This document shows, piece by piece, positions 21,755 through 29,990 of a stretch of 63,417 nt of DNA. The stretch's first letter is position 1. Each line of letters begins with the position of its first letter. Under the pieces are notes generated by a model. That model had not been told where the DNA came from, made no database searches, and worked only from the letters and a program-made list of their open reading frames with translations. The stretch is from positions 1-63,417 of the IMG/VR virus record IMGVR_UViG_3300047552_000359; one strand, written 5' to 3'. The position numbers and the translations under genes are program-made. The stretch is from a virus.

Positions 21755-22094
21755 TGCTAAAAACATAAAATACGAATATGAAAAACTCAAACTAACTTAT
21801 GTCAAAGAACGATGTTCACATTGTGGACACCCCTCAAAGCAAGGAATCTATACCCCAGACTTCGTCATTGGAAACATTATTGTGGAGTGCAAGGGAAGAT
21901 TCGAATCATCAGACAGAACTAAGATGCTTAATGTCCAAAGAGACAATAAGGAAATTAGCATACGTCTATTATTTCAAAGGGATAATAAACTAAATAAGAC
22001 AAGCAAGAGAACCTACACACAATGGGCTAAAGCACATAATTTTATTTGTGCTGTAGGTAATGCTGTGCCTGAGGAGTGGCTACGTGAAGCCTAA
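21690..22094 (+). CDS. T7 endonuclease I-like Holliday junction resolvase, 134 aa
   Basis: Resolves branched DNA before packaging. SSYEELIRDDLDAKNIKYEYEK (catalytic Glu), YTPDFVIGNIIVECKGRF (D, E-x-K) and a C-terminal TYTQWAKAHNF region match the T7 gp3 layout. CSHCGHPSK is inserted in the middle as in many phage homologues. The length fits the family (about 130-150 aa). The GTG start follows AAAGGGGAGATAA. Confidence 0.9.
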   Translation: MLKPQGKKLRSSYEELIRDDLDAKNIKYEYEKLKLTYVKERCSHCGHPSKQGIYTPDFVIGNIIVECKGRFESSDRTKMLNVQRDNKEISIRLLFQRDNKLNKTSKRTYTQWAKAHNFICAVGNAVPEEWLREA

Positions 22095-22212
22095 ACGATG
22101 TCCAAAATGCAGTTATTGGATGGATGAAGATTCTAAAGAACGATGGTGTAATGAGTGTGATTATACAGAATCCATTATACCGAAATCAAAGTGGTGGGAG
22201 GTTGATGAATGA
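22084..22212 (+). CDS. small zinc-ribbon protein, 42 aa
   Basis: RCPKCSYWMDEDSKERWCNECDY has two Cys pairs, 15 residues apart. The GTG start overlaps the resolvase end. The weak ribosome site (GAGGAGTGG) is within that gene. Confidence 0.6.
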   Translation: MKPKRCPKCSYWMDEDSKERWCNECDYTESIIPKSKWWEVDE

Positions 22213-22334
22213 TTAGACGAAGTATACATACTATAATGGATGTTATGTTGAATTTAAGTTTATGTTTTGCATTAATAGCATTTGGTTTGGCTATGTTTAA
22301 AATTGCTAAATCATTTGTGGTATCAGGTATATAA
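22209..22334 (+). CDS. small membrane protein, 41 aa
   Basis: One hydrophobic helix (LNLSLCFALIAFGLAMF) with a basic N-terminus. The ATG overlaps the previous stop and its TAA overlaps the ATG of the next gene. Confidence 0.5.
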   Translation: MIRRSIHTIMDVMLNLSLCFALIAFGLAMFKIAKSFVVSGI

Positions 22335-23851
22335 TGAAAACACATGCTATCATACCAGATTGTCAAGTTAAAGAGGGAGTACCTATAGACCACCTGCTTT
22401 GGGCAGGTTCTTATATAGCAAGCAAACACCCTGATGTTATTGTTAATTTAGGTGATTTTGCTGACATGCCTTCCCTCTCTTCCTATGATGTAGGCAAGAA
22501 GTCATTTGAAGGTAGGAGATATACTAAGGATATAGATGCAGCGCATAAAGCAATGCAATTATTCCTATCCCCTATTAGACAAGAACAAGCTAGGTTAAAA
22601 AGGAACAAAGAAAAGAGTTGGAATCCTAGGATGATTATGGTATTAGGTAATCATGAAAATAGGATAAATAAAGCTATTAATAATGACTCTAAACTAGAAG
22701 GATTAATTTCCGTAAAGGATTTAGGTTATGAAGATTATGGGTGGGAGGTCATTCCTTATCTTGAGCCAATTGTCGTGGATGGGGTCGCTTATTGTTTAGA
22801 AGAGAATCATAAGGTATTAACAAAAGACTTGCAATATGTGAAACTTAAAAATATACAAGTCGGGGATGAATTATTAGCATTTGAAGAAGACAATCAAGAG
22901 TCTAATTGCGGTAGAAAGTATAAAACAAGTATTGTTACAAAAAAGCGAATAACTCCTGCAGCAGTTTATAAGGTAGTATTATCTAATGGTAAAGTATTTA
23001 CAGTAACAAGTGACCATAGATGGCTAGTTAGAAATACTAGAGGGGGTACTGGATGGAAACACACCCATGAACTTAAGCCATCTGACATAATACCTCGTTA
23101 CTTTGATGAGTGGGAAACTGTAAATACAAAGGATGCAGGATACTTAGCAGGAATATTTGATGGAGAGGGGTATATATCTAAACCTAATACTAAACAAGGG
23201 GGCATACAAATAGGATTTGGTCAAAATGATGGATTAGTTTTAAACAAGAGTTTAGATATAATTAAAAAATTAAATTTTAAAACATTAGAGTATTATAGTA
23301 GAGATTGCAGACAAATTAAAATAGGAGGTACTTCCGCGGATAAAATTAAATTTTTAGGTAGTATTAGACCTATTAGACTTATTGAAAAGTTTAAGCCAGA
23401 AATGTTAGGTCGTATGCAGACTATTGAAAATTCCTATGTAGCATCCGTTACGTATCAAGAAGAAGCAGCTAATATAGTAGAAATAGAAACTACTACATCT
23501 ACATTAATTGTAGATGGGTATGCTCACCACAATTGCCATTACTTTGTCTCAGGGGTATTGGGACGGGCTGTTACTTCCGCTAGGATGCTTCTTACTAAGC
23601 ACCATATGTCTTGTGTTGCTGGTCACCAACAAGGTAGGGACATAGCCTACAGCCAACGTGCAGATGGTAAAAGGATGACAGGCATTATTAGTGGTTCCTT
23701 TTATCAGCACGACGAGGAGTATTTAACAGCACAAAATAACGAGCATTGGCGTGGCATATGGTTTGCCCACGAAGTATCTGACGGTGCATTTGATGAGATG
23801 CCTTTGAGTATGGAATATCTTAAATCTAAATATACAAGGAGTGTAAATTAA
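22334..23851 (+). CDS. metallophosphoesterase containing an intein, 505 aa (258 aa after splicing)
   Basis: The phosphoesterase parts read IIPDCQVKEGV, VIVNLGDFADMPSLSSYD (GD), MVLGNHENR (GNHE, about residue 105) and CVAGHQQGRD (GHxxG). They flank an intein at residues 154-400. The family is a phage calcineurin-like phosphoesterase of unknown substrate. The intein splits the sequence between VDGVAY and CHYFVSGVLGR, right beside a histidine that probably binds metal, so the enzyme is inactive until splicing. There is no obvious ribosome site besides coupling to the upstream gene. Confidence 0.88.
   Translation: MKTHAIIPDCQVKEGVPIDHLLWAGSYIASKHPDVIVNLGDFADMPSLSSYDVGKKSFEGRRYTKDIDAAHKAMQLFLSPIRQEQARLKRNKEKSWNPRMIMVLGNHENRINKAINNDSKLEGLISVKDLGYEDYGWEVIPYLEPIVVDGVAYCLEENHKVLTKDLQYVKLKNIQVGDELLAFEEDNQESNCGRKYKTSIVTKKRITPAAVYKVVLSNGKVFTVTSDHRWLVRNTRGGTGWKHTHELKPSDIIPRYFDEWETVNTKDAGYLAGIFDGEGYISKPNTKQGGIQIGFGQNDGLVLNKSLDIIKKLNFKTLEYYSRDCRQIKIGGTSADKIKFLGSIRPIRLIEKFKPEMLGRMQTIENSYVASVTYQEEAANIVEIETTTSTLIVDGYAHHNCHYFVSGVLGRAVTSARMLLTKHHMSCVAGHQQGRDIAYSQRADGKRMTGIISGSFYQHDEEYLTAQNNEHWRGIWFAHEVSDGAFDEMPLSMEYLKSKYTRSVN
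22793..23533 (+). other. intein with LAGLIDADG homing endonuclease
   Basis: Starts with Cys (CLEENHKVLT, block A, with VGDEL following). Block B is VTSDHRWLVR (T-x2-H). The endonuclease domain has DAGYLAGIFDGEGYIS as a LAGLIDADG motif, and a second half is less clear. It ends in YAHHN, followed by Cys of the C-extein (block G). At 247 aa it is small for an endonuclease-bearing intein, so the nuclease may carry only one LAGLIDADG motif or be in decay. Confidence 0.92.
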
Positions 23852-24006
23852 TGGAACTTACATTTGAAGAGTATGTAGATAGATTTGCACAAGAAGCAGG
23901 CTATAAGGATTCCTGTGATATGGCAAATAATGAAATGGAGTATGCCTTAATTTTTAAAGCACTTAAATTTAATTATGAAGTTGGAGATGACATCACAAAA
24001 ATATAA
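23851..24006 (+). CDS. hypothetical acidic protein, 51 aa
   Basis: A helical, acidic product (MELTFEEYVDRFAQEAGYKDSCDMANNEMEYALIFKAL) starting at the last base of the preceding stop. The ribosome site ACAAGGAGTGTAAATTA is good. No known family. Confidence 0.6.
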   Translation: MELTFEEYVDRFAQEAGYKDSCDMANNEMEYALIFKALKFNYEVGDDITKI

Positions 24007-24022
24007 TAACAAGGAGTGCCCT

Positions 24023-24166
24023 ATGAAATTAAATACCACACTTTACTTTAAATGTTTAATACGCCTAATGGGGGATGGTTATTGTGAATTCAAACGAATC
24101 AAAGACGGGATTGAGAGATGGGAGCAAGATAACAGCGGTAGACGGCTTCTCTCAGAAATTAAATAA
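24023..24166 (+). CDS. hypothetical protein, 47 aa
   Basis: ATG after ACAAGGAGTGCCCT, the best ribosome site locally. The product is basic with a WEQDNSGRR stretch. It overlaps the next gene in another frame over its second half, so one of the two may be shorter than given. Confidence 0.5.
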   Translation: MKLNTTLYFKCLIRLMGDGYCEFKRIKDGIERWEQDNSGRRLLSEIK

Positions 24167-24371
24167 ATTAATAGATGCCCATTGGAGCTACATAGAAGCA
24201 CTACTGATAACGCATGGTCAGGATGACCAGACAATAAAAGAAATAGGTTTCCACTACCGCACAGCATTTAGGCATGGATATAAACATGCTAAAGAAGAGT
24301 CTGTTATGTATAATTACTCTGCTGTACCTTTATATCTTAAGCCGTATGGTACAATAAAGTGGGAGAAATAA
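24075..24371 (+). CDS. hypothetical helical protein, 98 aa
   Basis: From residue 27 on, KLNKLIDAHWSYIEALLITHG...IGFHYRTAFRHGYKHAKEE is a compact helical unit typical of short phage proteins of unknown function. The true start may be later than 24,075 because the first 25 residues are polar and overlap the previous gene. Confidence 0.6.
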   Translation: MVIVNSNESKTGLRDGSKITAVDGFSQKLNKLIDAHWSYIEALLITHGQDDQTIKEIGFHYRTAFRHGYKHAKEESVMYNYSAVPLYLKPYGTIKWEK

Positions 24372-24602
24372 ATGACTGAGTTAATGAAACTAAAAGATGA
24401 TTTGGATGTGTGTTATATATTATCCTGTGCTGCTTATGGTAAGGAGTTTGTAGATGCTCAGTTGCATGAGCCTTGTGAGGATGATGCTGAACTCCAGTAT
24501 GCCATAGAAGAGACTAGGAATATACTAACACCTATAATTAAGGATGAGCCATCTACAGATGGTCTTGCAGAAGGATTGTGGAAAGAGGATACTAATTGTT
24601 AA
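24372..24602 (+). CDS. hypothetical acidic protein, 76 aa
   Basis: Starts one base after the previous stop. Helical and acidic (LMKLKDDLDVCYILSCAAYGKEFVDAQLHEPCEDDAELQ). No recognised domain. The end overlaps the TTG start of the dUTPase. Confidence 0.6.
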   Translation: MTELMKLKDDLDVCYILSCAAYGKEFVDAQLHEPCEDDAELQYAIEETRNILTPIIKDEPSTDGLAEGLWKEDTNC

Positions 24603-25024
24603 TTAAAATAAAGAAGCTTAAAGAAGGAATTAAGTTACCAGAGTACAAAACAGCGGGTAGCGCAGGTATGGATTTATATACACCTGAAGAGTTTGTATTA
24701 GAGCCGGGGCAGATTCTTAAAGTGCCTCTTGGTTTCTCTGTAGAAGTGCCAGAAGGCTACGAAATGCAGATTAGGTCTAGGTCTTCTATGGCTGCTGCAG
24801 GTGTAACCGTAGCTAACCAGCCCGGTACTATTGATTCAGATTATAGGGGTGAGGTTGCTGTACTTCTACTTAATCTACAACCTAATCACGTAGTATTTCC
24901 CAAGGGAGAGCGTATTGCTCAGGCAATAGTAGCTCCTTATATTAGAGTAGAGTGGGATGAATCATTAATACTCACAGACACTATACGTGGGGAGGGTGGC
25001 TTTGGAAGTACAGGAAGTAATTAA
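24596..25024 (+). CDS. dut: dUTPase (dUTP diphosphatase)
   Basis: Hydrolyses dUTP to dUMP, keeping uracil out of phage DNA. The five trimeric dUTPase motifs are visible: AGSAGMDLYTP (1), IRSRSSMAAAGVTV (2), GTIDSDYRGEVAV (3), ERIAQAIVAP (4) and RGEGGFGSTG (5). The length of 142 aa is standard. Start TTG at 24,596 after AAAGAGGATACTAA; motif 1 begins about residue 17, as expected. It works with the ribonucleotide reductase downstream. Confidence 0.96.
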   Translation: MLIKIKKLKEGIKLPEYKTAGSAGMDLYTPEEFVLEPGQILKVPLGFSVEVPEGYEMQIRSRSSMAAAGVTVANQPGTIDSDYRGEVAVLLLNLQPNHVVFPKGERIAQAIVAPYIRVEWDESLILTDTIRGEGGFGSTGSN

Positions 25025-25154
25025 AACTATAAAAGCCATATGTCCTATGTGTAATAGAAAGTATACGATAAATGCTTCTCATTTAGGTAATATAAGTTGT
25101 GGTAATTGTGGGAATTGGAGGTTAATAAGAGATAATGGCAATAATAGCCAGTGA
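24996..25154 (+). CDS. zinc-ribbon protein, 52 aa
   Basis: AICPMCNRKYTI and ISCGNCGNWRLI give a four-Cys zinc ribbon. The GTG at 24,996 follows ACGTGGGGAGG and overlaps the dUTPase end; the end overlaps the phosphoesterase start. It was too short for a routine gene call but the spacing and motif are convincing. Confidence 0.65.
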   Translation: MALEVQEVIKTIKAICPMCNRKYTINASHLGNISCGNCGNWRLIRDNGNNSQ

Positions 25155-25794
25155 TTTTCATGGTAACTACAAGAAGCTAAGATTATTCCTAGAATATAAA
25201 CCTGAGGAAGAACACATCTATTTAGGAGATATACTAGACTCCTTCGCAGAAAGTCCAACTAGCCAGCTTAAGTGCTTAAATACTTTATTAGAATCTGATA
25301 CTAAATTAGTGTGGGGCAATCATGAACTGCACTACAGAAAGAAAGCACCATTTTCCTGCTCAGGTTTACAATATGAGCAGCGTCCTATCTTTCAGGAAGT
25401 ATTAGAGGCTAATAAACATAGATTTAGTAATGCTGTCTTTGTTGATGGGTATGTATGCACTCATGCAGGTTTAGCAAATAAATTTGTTAAGTGCACAGAC
25501 CCGAAGAAAGAAGTAAGCTTATTAAATCAAACAAAGAAAGTAAAAGACTACATCTATAATATTGGATATAGTCGAGGTGGTTGGGATACTAAGGGTGGTA
25601 TTTTTTGGTATGACCACATTAGAGAAGAAGGATTATCTACACAATACAATCAAGTATTTGGGCACACAGCTAGTGAAAGGCCAGTAGAGTATGTGGGAGA
25701 TTCTTATCACCACGTGTGCATAAATACTTGGGATACTCAGGATGATGTGTATGTATTTGATACTGAGGTAAAGGAGATTAAAAAGATTGGATAA
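25135..25794 (+). CDS. calcineurin-like serine/threonine phosphatase family protein, 219 aa
   Basis: ASDFHGNYKKL (D-x-HG), YLGDILD (GD), LVWGNHELHY (GNHE), THAGL and VFGHTAS are the metal-binding motifs of the PPP-like phage phosphatases (lambda phosphatase group). Lambda-type enzymes act on phosphoproteins or nucleotides; the substrate here is unknown. AATTGGAGG is the ribosome site. Confidence 0.87.
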   Translation: MAIIASDFHGNYKKLRLFLEYKPEEEHIYLGDILDSFAESPTSQLKCLNTLLESDTKLVWGNHELHYRKKAPFSCSGLQYEQRPIFQEVLEANKHRFSNAVFVDGYVCTHAGLANKFVKCTDPKKEVSLLNQTKKVKDYIYNIGYSRGGWDTKGGIFWYDHIREEGLSTQYNQVFGHTASERPVEYVGDSYHHVCINTWDTQDDVYVFDTEVKEIKKIG

Positions 25795-28271
25795 ATATCA
25801 CTTCAAGACTCCATTTGCGGAGACGACTTTTAAAATGAAGTATGCACAGGGGGCCACGGATTCGTGGCCTCAGTTGTCTAGGCGTTTGGTAAATGATGTA
25901 TGTGGGGATAGAAGTATGTGTGCTAAACCCCTAGACAATCCTCTTATGTCTGCATCAGACCAAGCACAACTTACTCAGTATATTATTGATATGAAGTTCA
26001 TCCCCGGAGGCCGATATCTATATTATGCAGGTAGGCCCGTAAGCTTCTTTAATAATTGTTTTACATTAATAGCAGAGGAGGATACCCGTGAAGAATGGGG
26101 AAATATCTGCAAAAAAGCTAGCGATTGTCTCATGTCTGGAGGAGGCATTGGAGTTGATTACTCGCTCCTACGCCCTTCAGGAAGAACTCTTTCTAGGACA
26201 GGAGGAATCAGTTCAGGACCGCTTCCCCTTATGTCTTCGATTAATGAAATCGGCAGAAACGTCATGCAAGGCGGCTCTAGGAGGAGTGCGATATATGCAA
26301 GCCTTAACTGGCAACACGAAGACATAGAGGCTTTCTTAGCAATTAAAGATTGGCCTCAGGTTATTAGGGATTTAAAAGCACAAGACTTTAATTTCCCTGC
26401 TCCGCTAGATATGACTAATGTATCTATTAATTGGGATACAACTTTTATTGAATCAGTAGCAACACGAGATAGAGAAGGATATGTAAATATTTTAAATAAA
26501 GCACCACAACTTTGGTATGACTCTGTATTGAAGATGTGTAAGAGTGGGGAACCGGGGCACTCTTATAACTTCTGGGAGAATGAGAAAGATACAGGGCGTA
26601 ATGCGTCAAATTCTGTAGGCGCACACTGTTAGTAATAGCAGTGAAATAAACCAAGCGAAAAACGGGGAAAGGTTACTGACCCAATCCCGTGCCAACTCGT
26701 TATGAGAGGTGTAGAGACTATGACTAAAAGAGAATTAATAAAATATGTTAGTGCTTTTACAATGGGAGATGGTGGTGTTTATTATTCAGGAAAACATTGT
26801 AGATTTATATGTAATCAAATTGCTGCTAATAGAGATTATATAGACTGGCGAGCAGGTATATTAAGTAATATTACATCAGTCAATATATTTGAAAACCAGC
26901 AAGAAAATAAACAATTAATTTTATGCACTCAAACTAAAACACACCCTATCTACACTAATGTGCGTGAAAGATTGTATATAGATTCATATAAATCAGTGGA
27001 CCCTCACTACTTAACTCTATTGGATTGGGAAATGTTAGCTATTCTATATCAAGATGATGGTAGTATTTATAAAGACACTAGGTGTGATGCAACCCCTAAT
27101 GTACGATTAAATACTAAAAGACTATCTTATGGCGATTCTTGGTTACTTAAAAAAGCCATAAAAGAAAAATTAGATATAGAATTTAATGTTAATAAGCACT
27201 ACCATAGATATTTTCTATCTCTTCGTACTAAAGACTATGATAAATTCAAGTCTGGAGTCGAGGATTTTATTAAACCGAGCTTTTTACATAAGCTAATTTA
27301 GTCGTATGCTTGGCCCCATAGGTATATTTATGGGTGGTGATATAGTCCGACCCTTATAGTAATATAAGGAGCTAATCAGAAATGAATTAGCCTTGTAACA
27401 AAGTGGTACAGAATTTACTTCGGAGGATGATTCTGATGTATGTAATCTAGGGAGTATTAATCTAGGTAATATTAATTCTATTGAGGAGCTTAGGGATGTT
27501 ACAACTCTTGCTAGCAAGTTTCTTATTTGCGGTTCTATTCGAGGGGATTTACCGTATGAAAAAGTCCGGTTAGTTAGAGAGCGTAATCGTAAGATTGGCT
27601 TAGGACTTATGGGTATACATGAGTGGCTTCTTAAGAGAGGTAAATCGTATGAGGTAGATGATGAACTCAAAGCATGGCTACAAGTATATAAGTATGAATC
27701 TGAAGCAGCAGCTAACGAACATTGTGACAGATTTTTTATCAATAGACCGAAAAAGTATAGGTGTATCGCCCCTGCCGGAACCATTGGTATACTCGCATCA
27801 ACTTCTACGGGAATTGAGCCAATATACGCAGTGGCGTACAAACGACGTTATCTGGAGCAAGGCTCAAAGTGGAAGTATCAATATGTTATTGATGCGACTG
27901 CTCAAAGAATCATTGAAGAAACAGGATGTGACCCAGACAATATTGAAACAGCCTTGTCACTTGCGGCTACTCCCGAAAAGAGGATAAAGTTTCAATATGA
28001 TATTCAAAAGTACGTAGATATGGCCATTAGTAGTACAATCAATCTACCTGAATGGGGGAGTAAATTAAACAATGAATCAACATGCAAGGAATTGGCGGAT
28101 ACTCTGCTTCAGTATTGTCATGGTCTTCGTGGCATCACTGTGTACCCTGATGGTAGCCGTGGTGGTCAGCCCCTAACCGTAGTACCTTACGAGCAGGCTA
28201 TGCACCATAAGGGAACTATATTTGATGAAAATGAAGAAGGGCCGTGTAAAGGGGGAATTTGTGGAATCTAA
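25787..28271 (+). CDS. nrdJ: class II (B12-type) ribonucleotide reductase, interrupted by a group I intron
   Basis: Reduces ribonucleotides to deoxyribonucleotides. Exons 25,787-26,606 and 27,406-28,271 join in frame to give 561 aa. FIPGGRYLYYAGR, FNNCFTL, GGGIGVDYSLLRPSGR and GSRRSAIYASLNW lie in exon 1. Across the junction RNACTEFTSEDDSDVCNLGS holds the catalytic N-x-C-x-E. IAPAGTIGILASTSTGIEP and the redox pair in CKGGIC at the C-terminus lie in exon 2. The layout resembles adenosylcobalamin-dependent NrdJ, so no small subunit or activase gene is needed; none is seen. TTG start overlapping the phosphatase gene. Confidence 0.92.
26607..27405 (+). ncRNA. group I intron in the ribonucleotide reductase gene, with LAGLIDADG ORF
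   Basis: Joining GTAATGCGT to GTACAGAA rebuilds RNACTEF. The exon end TGCGT pairs with GCGCA at 26,620-26,624 with U.G at the splice site, and the intron ends in G. TAGTAATAGC and CAAGCG resemble the polymerase introns, and GATATAGTCCGAC at about 27,340 is the S element. Its boundary lies inside the codon of the active-site Cys (T|GT). Confidence 0.87.
26702..27301 (+). CDS. LAGLIDADG homing endonuclease inside the reductase intron, 199 aa
   Basis: Two LAGLIDADG-type motifs, YVSAFTMGDGGVYY (about residue 15) and LAILYQDDGSIYK (about 112), make it a single-chain two-motif enzyme of the intron-encoded type. A second start (MTKRE, 26,720) is possible. It would cut reductase genes lacking the intron. 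The ORF ends before the S element, so it is independent of the ribozyme core. Confidence 0.88.
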   Translation: MRGVETMTKRELIKYVSAFTMGDGGVYYSGKHCRFICNQIAANRDYIDWRAGILSNITSVNIFENQQENKQLILCTQTKTHPIYTNVRERLYIDSYKSVDPHYLTLLDWEMLAILYQDDGSIYKDTRCDATPNVRLNTKRLSYGDSWLLKKAIKEKLDIEFNVNKHYHRYFLSLRTKDYDKFKSGVEDFIKPSFLHKLI

Positions 28272-28392
28272 AGTAATTAAAAAGATTATAGTCACTGAAG
28301 ATTTTGTGTATGGAAACTATGAAGTAATGCTTAAGAAGATAACTACAACAGAGTATGTATTTGAAGAGGAACCTGATGCAGATACCCAATAG
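28261..28392 (+). CDS. hypothetical acidic protein, 43 aa
   Basis: GTG start overlapping the reductase end, after AAAGGGGGAATTT. The product has a basic N-terminal half and acidic end (EYVFEEEPDADTQ), no known family. Confidence 0.5.
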   Translation: MESKVIKKIIVTEDFVYGNYEVMLKKITTTEYVFEEEPDADTQ

Positions 28393-28672
28393 TATACAGT
28401 TAATGGGACACACTATAGATATTGTGTGGTCTACTACTCTTGTACATGACCATGATGCATTAGGTATGTCTGATTACAGAAATCAGCGTATTATTCTACA
28501 AGAGAATACATATGTATATCCTGTACCAAGGACAATCATAGAACAAGCATACCTGCATGAATTGATTCATTTTATATTTGGGTGCTTAGGTGAGATTGAC
28601 TTGAGGGATAATGAACAACTTGTGGATAATGTGGCAGGGTTACTTAATCAGGCCCTACAAGAAACAGAATAA
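28376..28672 (+). CDS. small zinc metallopeptidase-like protein, 98 aa
   Basis: YLHELIHFIFGCLGE contains the HExxH zinc motif at about residue 63. The protein resembles the small phage and SprT-like putative metallopeptidases. Starts with ATG at 28,376 after GAAGAGGAACCTG; an upstream ATG (28,355) is possible. Last gene of the + strand block. Confidence 0.75.
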   Translation: MQIPNSIQLMGHTIDIVWSTTLVHDHDALGMSDYRNQRIILQENTYVYPVPRTIIEQAYLHELIHFIFGCLGEIDLRDNEQLVDNVAGLLNQALQETE

Positions 28673-28684
28673 ATAAGATAAACA

Positions 28685-28710
28685 AAGGGCCTCAAAACAT
28701 CGAGGCCCTT
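28685..28710. terminator. bidirectional terminator between converging gene blocks
   Basis: AAGGGCCTC (28,685-28,693) pairs with GAGGCCCTT (28,702-28,710) around an eight-base loop. ATCTTT follows on the + side, and the reverse strand continues TGTTTATCTT. It lies between the ends of the last + and last - strand genes. Confidence 0.9.
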
Positions 28711-28723
28711 ATCTTTACCTACA

Positions 28724-29074
28724 TTATTTAGGTCTAGCTATAAGAGATGAAATAGGAAATACTGCAGTACCTACTCCATCTGTAAAGAAATAAGCAGTAG
28801 CTGCTGTCCTAACAGATGCTGTCTGAACACATTCAATTTTATAATCAACACTATTATCTACAGTAAAAGTACTTGTACCTGTCTTAAGCAAAGCATATGA
28901 GGTCACATCTTTAGCCGTAAAGCTATTATCTACGTTAGCTTTACCAGAAAAAACAAAGCAGGTAGTATTTGAGTTTCCACCTAGAGCAGAGGAATATCCT
29001 TTAAAGCCCCAAGTAGCACTAAATGCAACAGTAGGAATTAAACAAAGAGCAACAGCAAGAATTACTTTTTTCAT
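28724..29074 (-). CDS. exported hypothetical protein, 116 aa
   Basis: MKKVILAVALCLIPTVAFSATW is a textbook signal peptide with cleavage after FSA. The mature part is small, Thr/Ser-rich and beta-like with two cysteines (TTCFVF and IECVQT) that may form a disulfide in the periplasm. The ribosome site is AAAGGAGATTATT. Last gene of the late block; role unknown, perhaps in lysis or host-envelope alteration. Confidence 0.75.
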   Translation of the reverse strand: MKKVILAVALCLIPTVAFSATWGFKGYSSALGGNSNTTCFVFSGKANVDNSFTAKDVTSYALLKTGTSTFTVDNSVDYKIECVQTASVRTAATAYFFTDGVGTAVFPISSLIARPK

Positions 29075-29085
29075 AATAATCTCCT

Positions 29086-29526
29086 TTATTTTTGTAGAAA
29101 TACACGAGCCTTAATTCTATCAGGCGTAGGGTCTACATTAGTTCTAAATTGTACGTACTTCCAATCATCTTCTATGCCAAAGGTGTATGTCTCTCCTGCA
29201 TAAATCTCCACAGCATAATTACCATTAATAAGCATAGTACAATCTGCAGTAGATTTCTTAAGCTGTGCGCCTGCTGTGTAATGCTTAAAGCAAGATACTT
29301 GCATAGCTGTTGCTTTCATGGTACTAGTATTAGTACTTAAGTTCATAAATGGCGCAGAGTACTCAGCACGCTTCTGCCATAGGTTATTTATATTAGGGGT
29401 AAAGTAAGGACTTACAGCCCCATGTTTATCCCTAGGAAATATACCTAGTGTGTCAGTAGCTATAGCATAGCTACCTATAAATATACCCAATACACTGATT
29501 GCTACAACCTTATGCCATCTTTTCAT
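29086..29526 (-). CDS. exported hypothetical protein, 146 aa
   Basis: The N-terminus RWHKVVAISVLGIFIGSYAIA is a signal peptide or anchor. The remaining beta-rich domain (VSCFKHYTAGAQLKKSTADCTMLINGNYAVEIYAGETYTFGIED...) has two cysteines and could fold as a small beta sandwich in the periplasm. It lies next to the endolysin. Might be a spanin-like or envelope-modifying protein, but nothing specific shows this. Confidence 0.7.
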   Translation of the reverse strand: MKRWHKVVAISVLGIFIGSYAIATDTLGIFPRDKHGAVSPYFTPNINNLWQKRAEYSAPFMNLSTNTSTMKATAMQVSCFKHYTAGAQLKKSTADCTMLINGNYAVEIYAGETYTFGIEDDWKYVQFRTNVDPTPDRIKARVFLQK

Positions 29527-29534
29527 ATTCTCTC

Positions 29535-29987
29535 CTATCCTATTTTTATTTTACCTGCTTTCCAATCAGCACGATGCTGTCTCCAATCTGCAGATTCTAC
29601 ATGTGGGTTATCTTTTAATGATGTGAAATGCCCACCCCAAGTAAGACCCATTCCTTCAGCTAACTCACCTAGAGCTTCCCAATACTTCTTAGGAGCATCC
29701 CACCATTCTTTACCATCTTTAAGTGGCACAAAGTCAATAGCATCCCCGAAATTATGAGGAGACTGCCCACCTCTCGCATTGGTTACTTTCTCATCAGCTT
29801 CATCTATTTTACCATCCCTATCATTATCTATCTTATCTGTAGGTCGATTATATAGACTATCTTGATAAGCTATAGTACGCCTAGCTTGTACAATAACCCA
29901 TTCAATACCTGTAGACTTCTCTAAAGCTTCTATTAGTATAAGTACTTGAGCTTTAAAGTCTTCATTAAGTGTATCTATCTTAGCCAT
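29535..29987 (-). CDS. endolysin, M15-type peptidase with EF-hand-like calcium loop, 150 aa
   Basis: Cleaves peptidoglycan cross-bridges at lysis. QSPHNFGDAIDFV (S-x-H-x6-D, zinc ligands) and DNPHVES (catalytic and zinc His) match VanY/L-alanyl-D-glutamate peptidases; WGGHF sits between. Residues 58-69 (DNDRDGKIDEAD) are a perfect EF-hand calcium loop placed before the first zinc motif, as in the calcium-regulated T5 endolysin. There is no signal peptide and no wall-binding domain, typical for Gram-negative phages; export would use the holin. Confidence 0.9.
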   Translation of the reverse strand: MAKIDTLNEDFKAQVLILIEALEKSTGIEWVIVQARRTIAYQDSLYNRPTDKIDNDRDGKIDEADEKVTNARGGQSPHNFGDAIDFVPLKDGKEWWDAPKKYWEALGELAEGMGLTWGGHFTSLKDNPHVESADWRQHRADWKAGKIKIG

Positions 29988-29990
29988 ACA

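Noticed and set aside
27293-27841. 182-codon open frame on the - strand across the reductase
   Set aside because: Overlaps the conserved reductase exon 2 and intron end. Composition is low-complexity Ser/Leu and there is no ribosome site.
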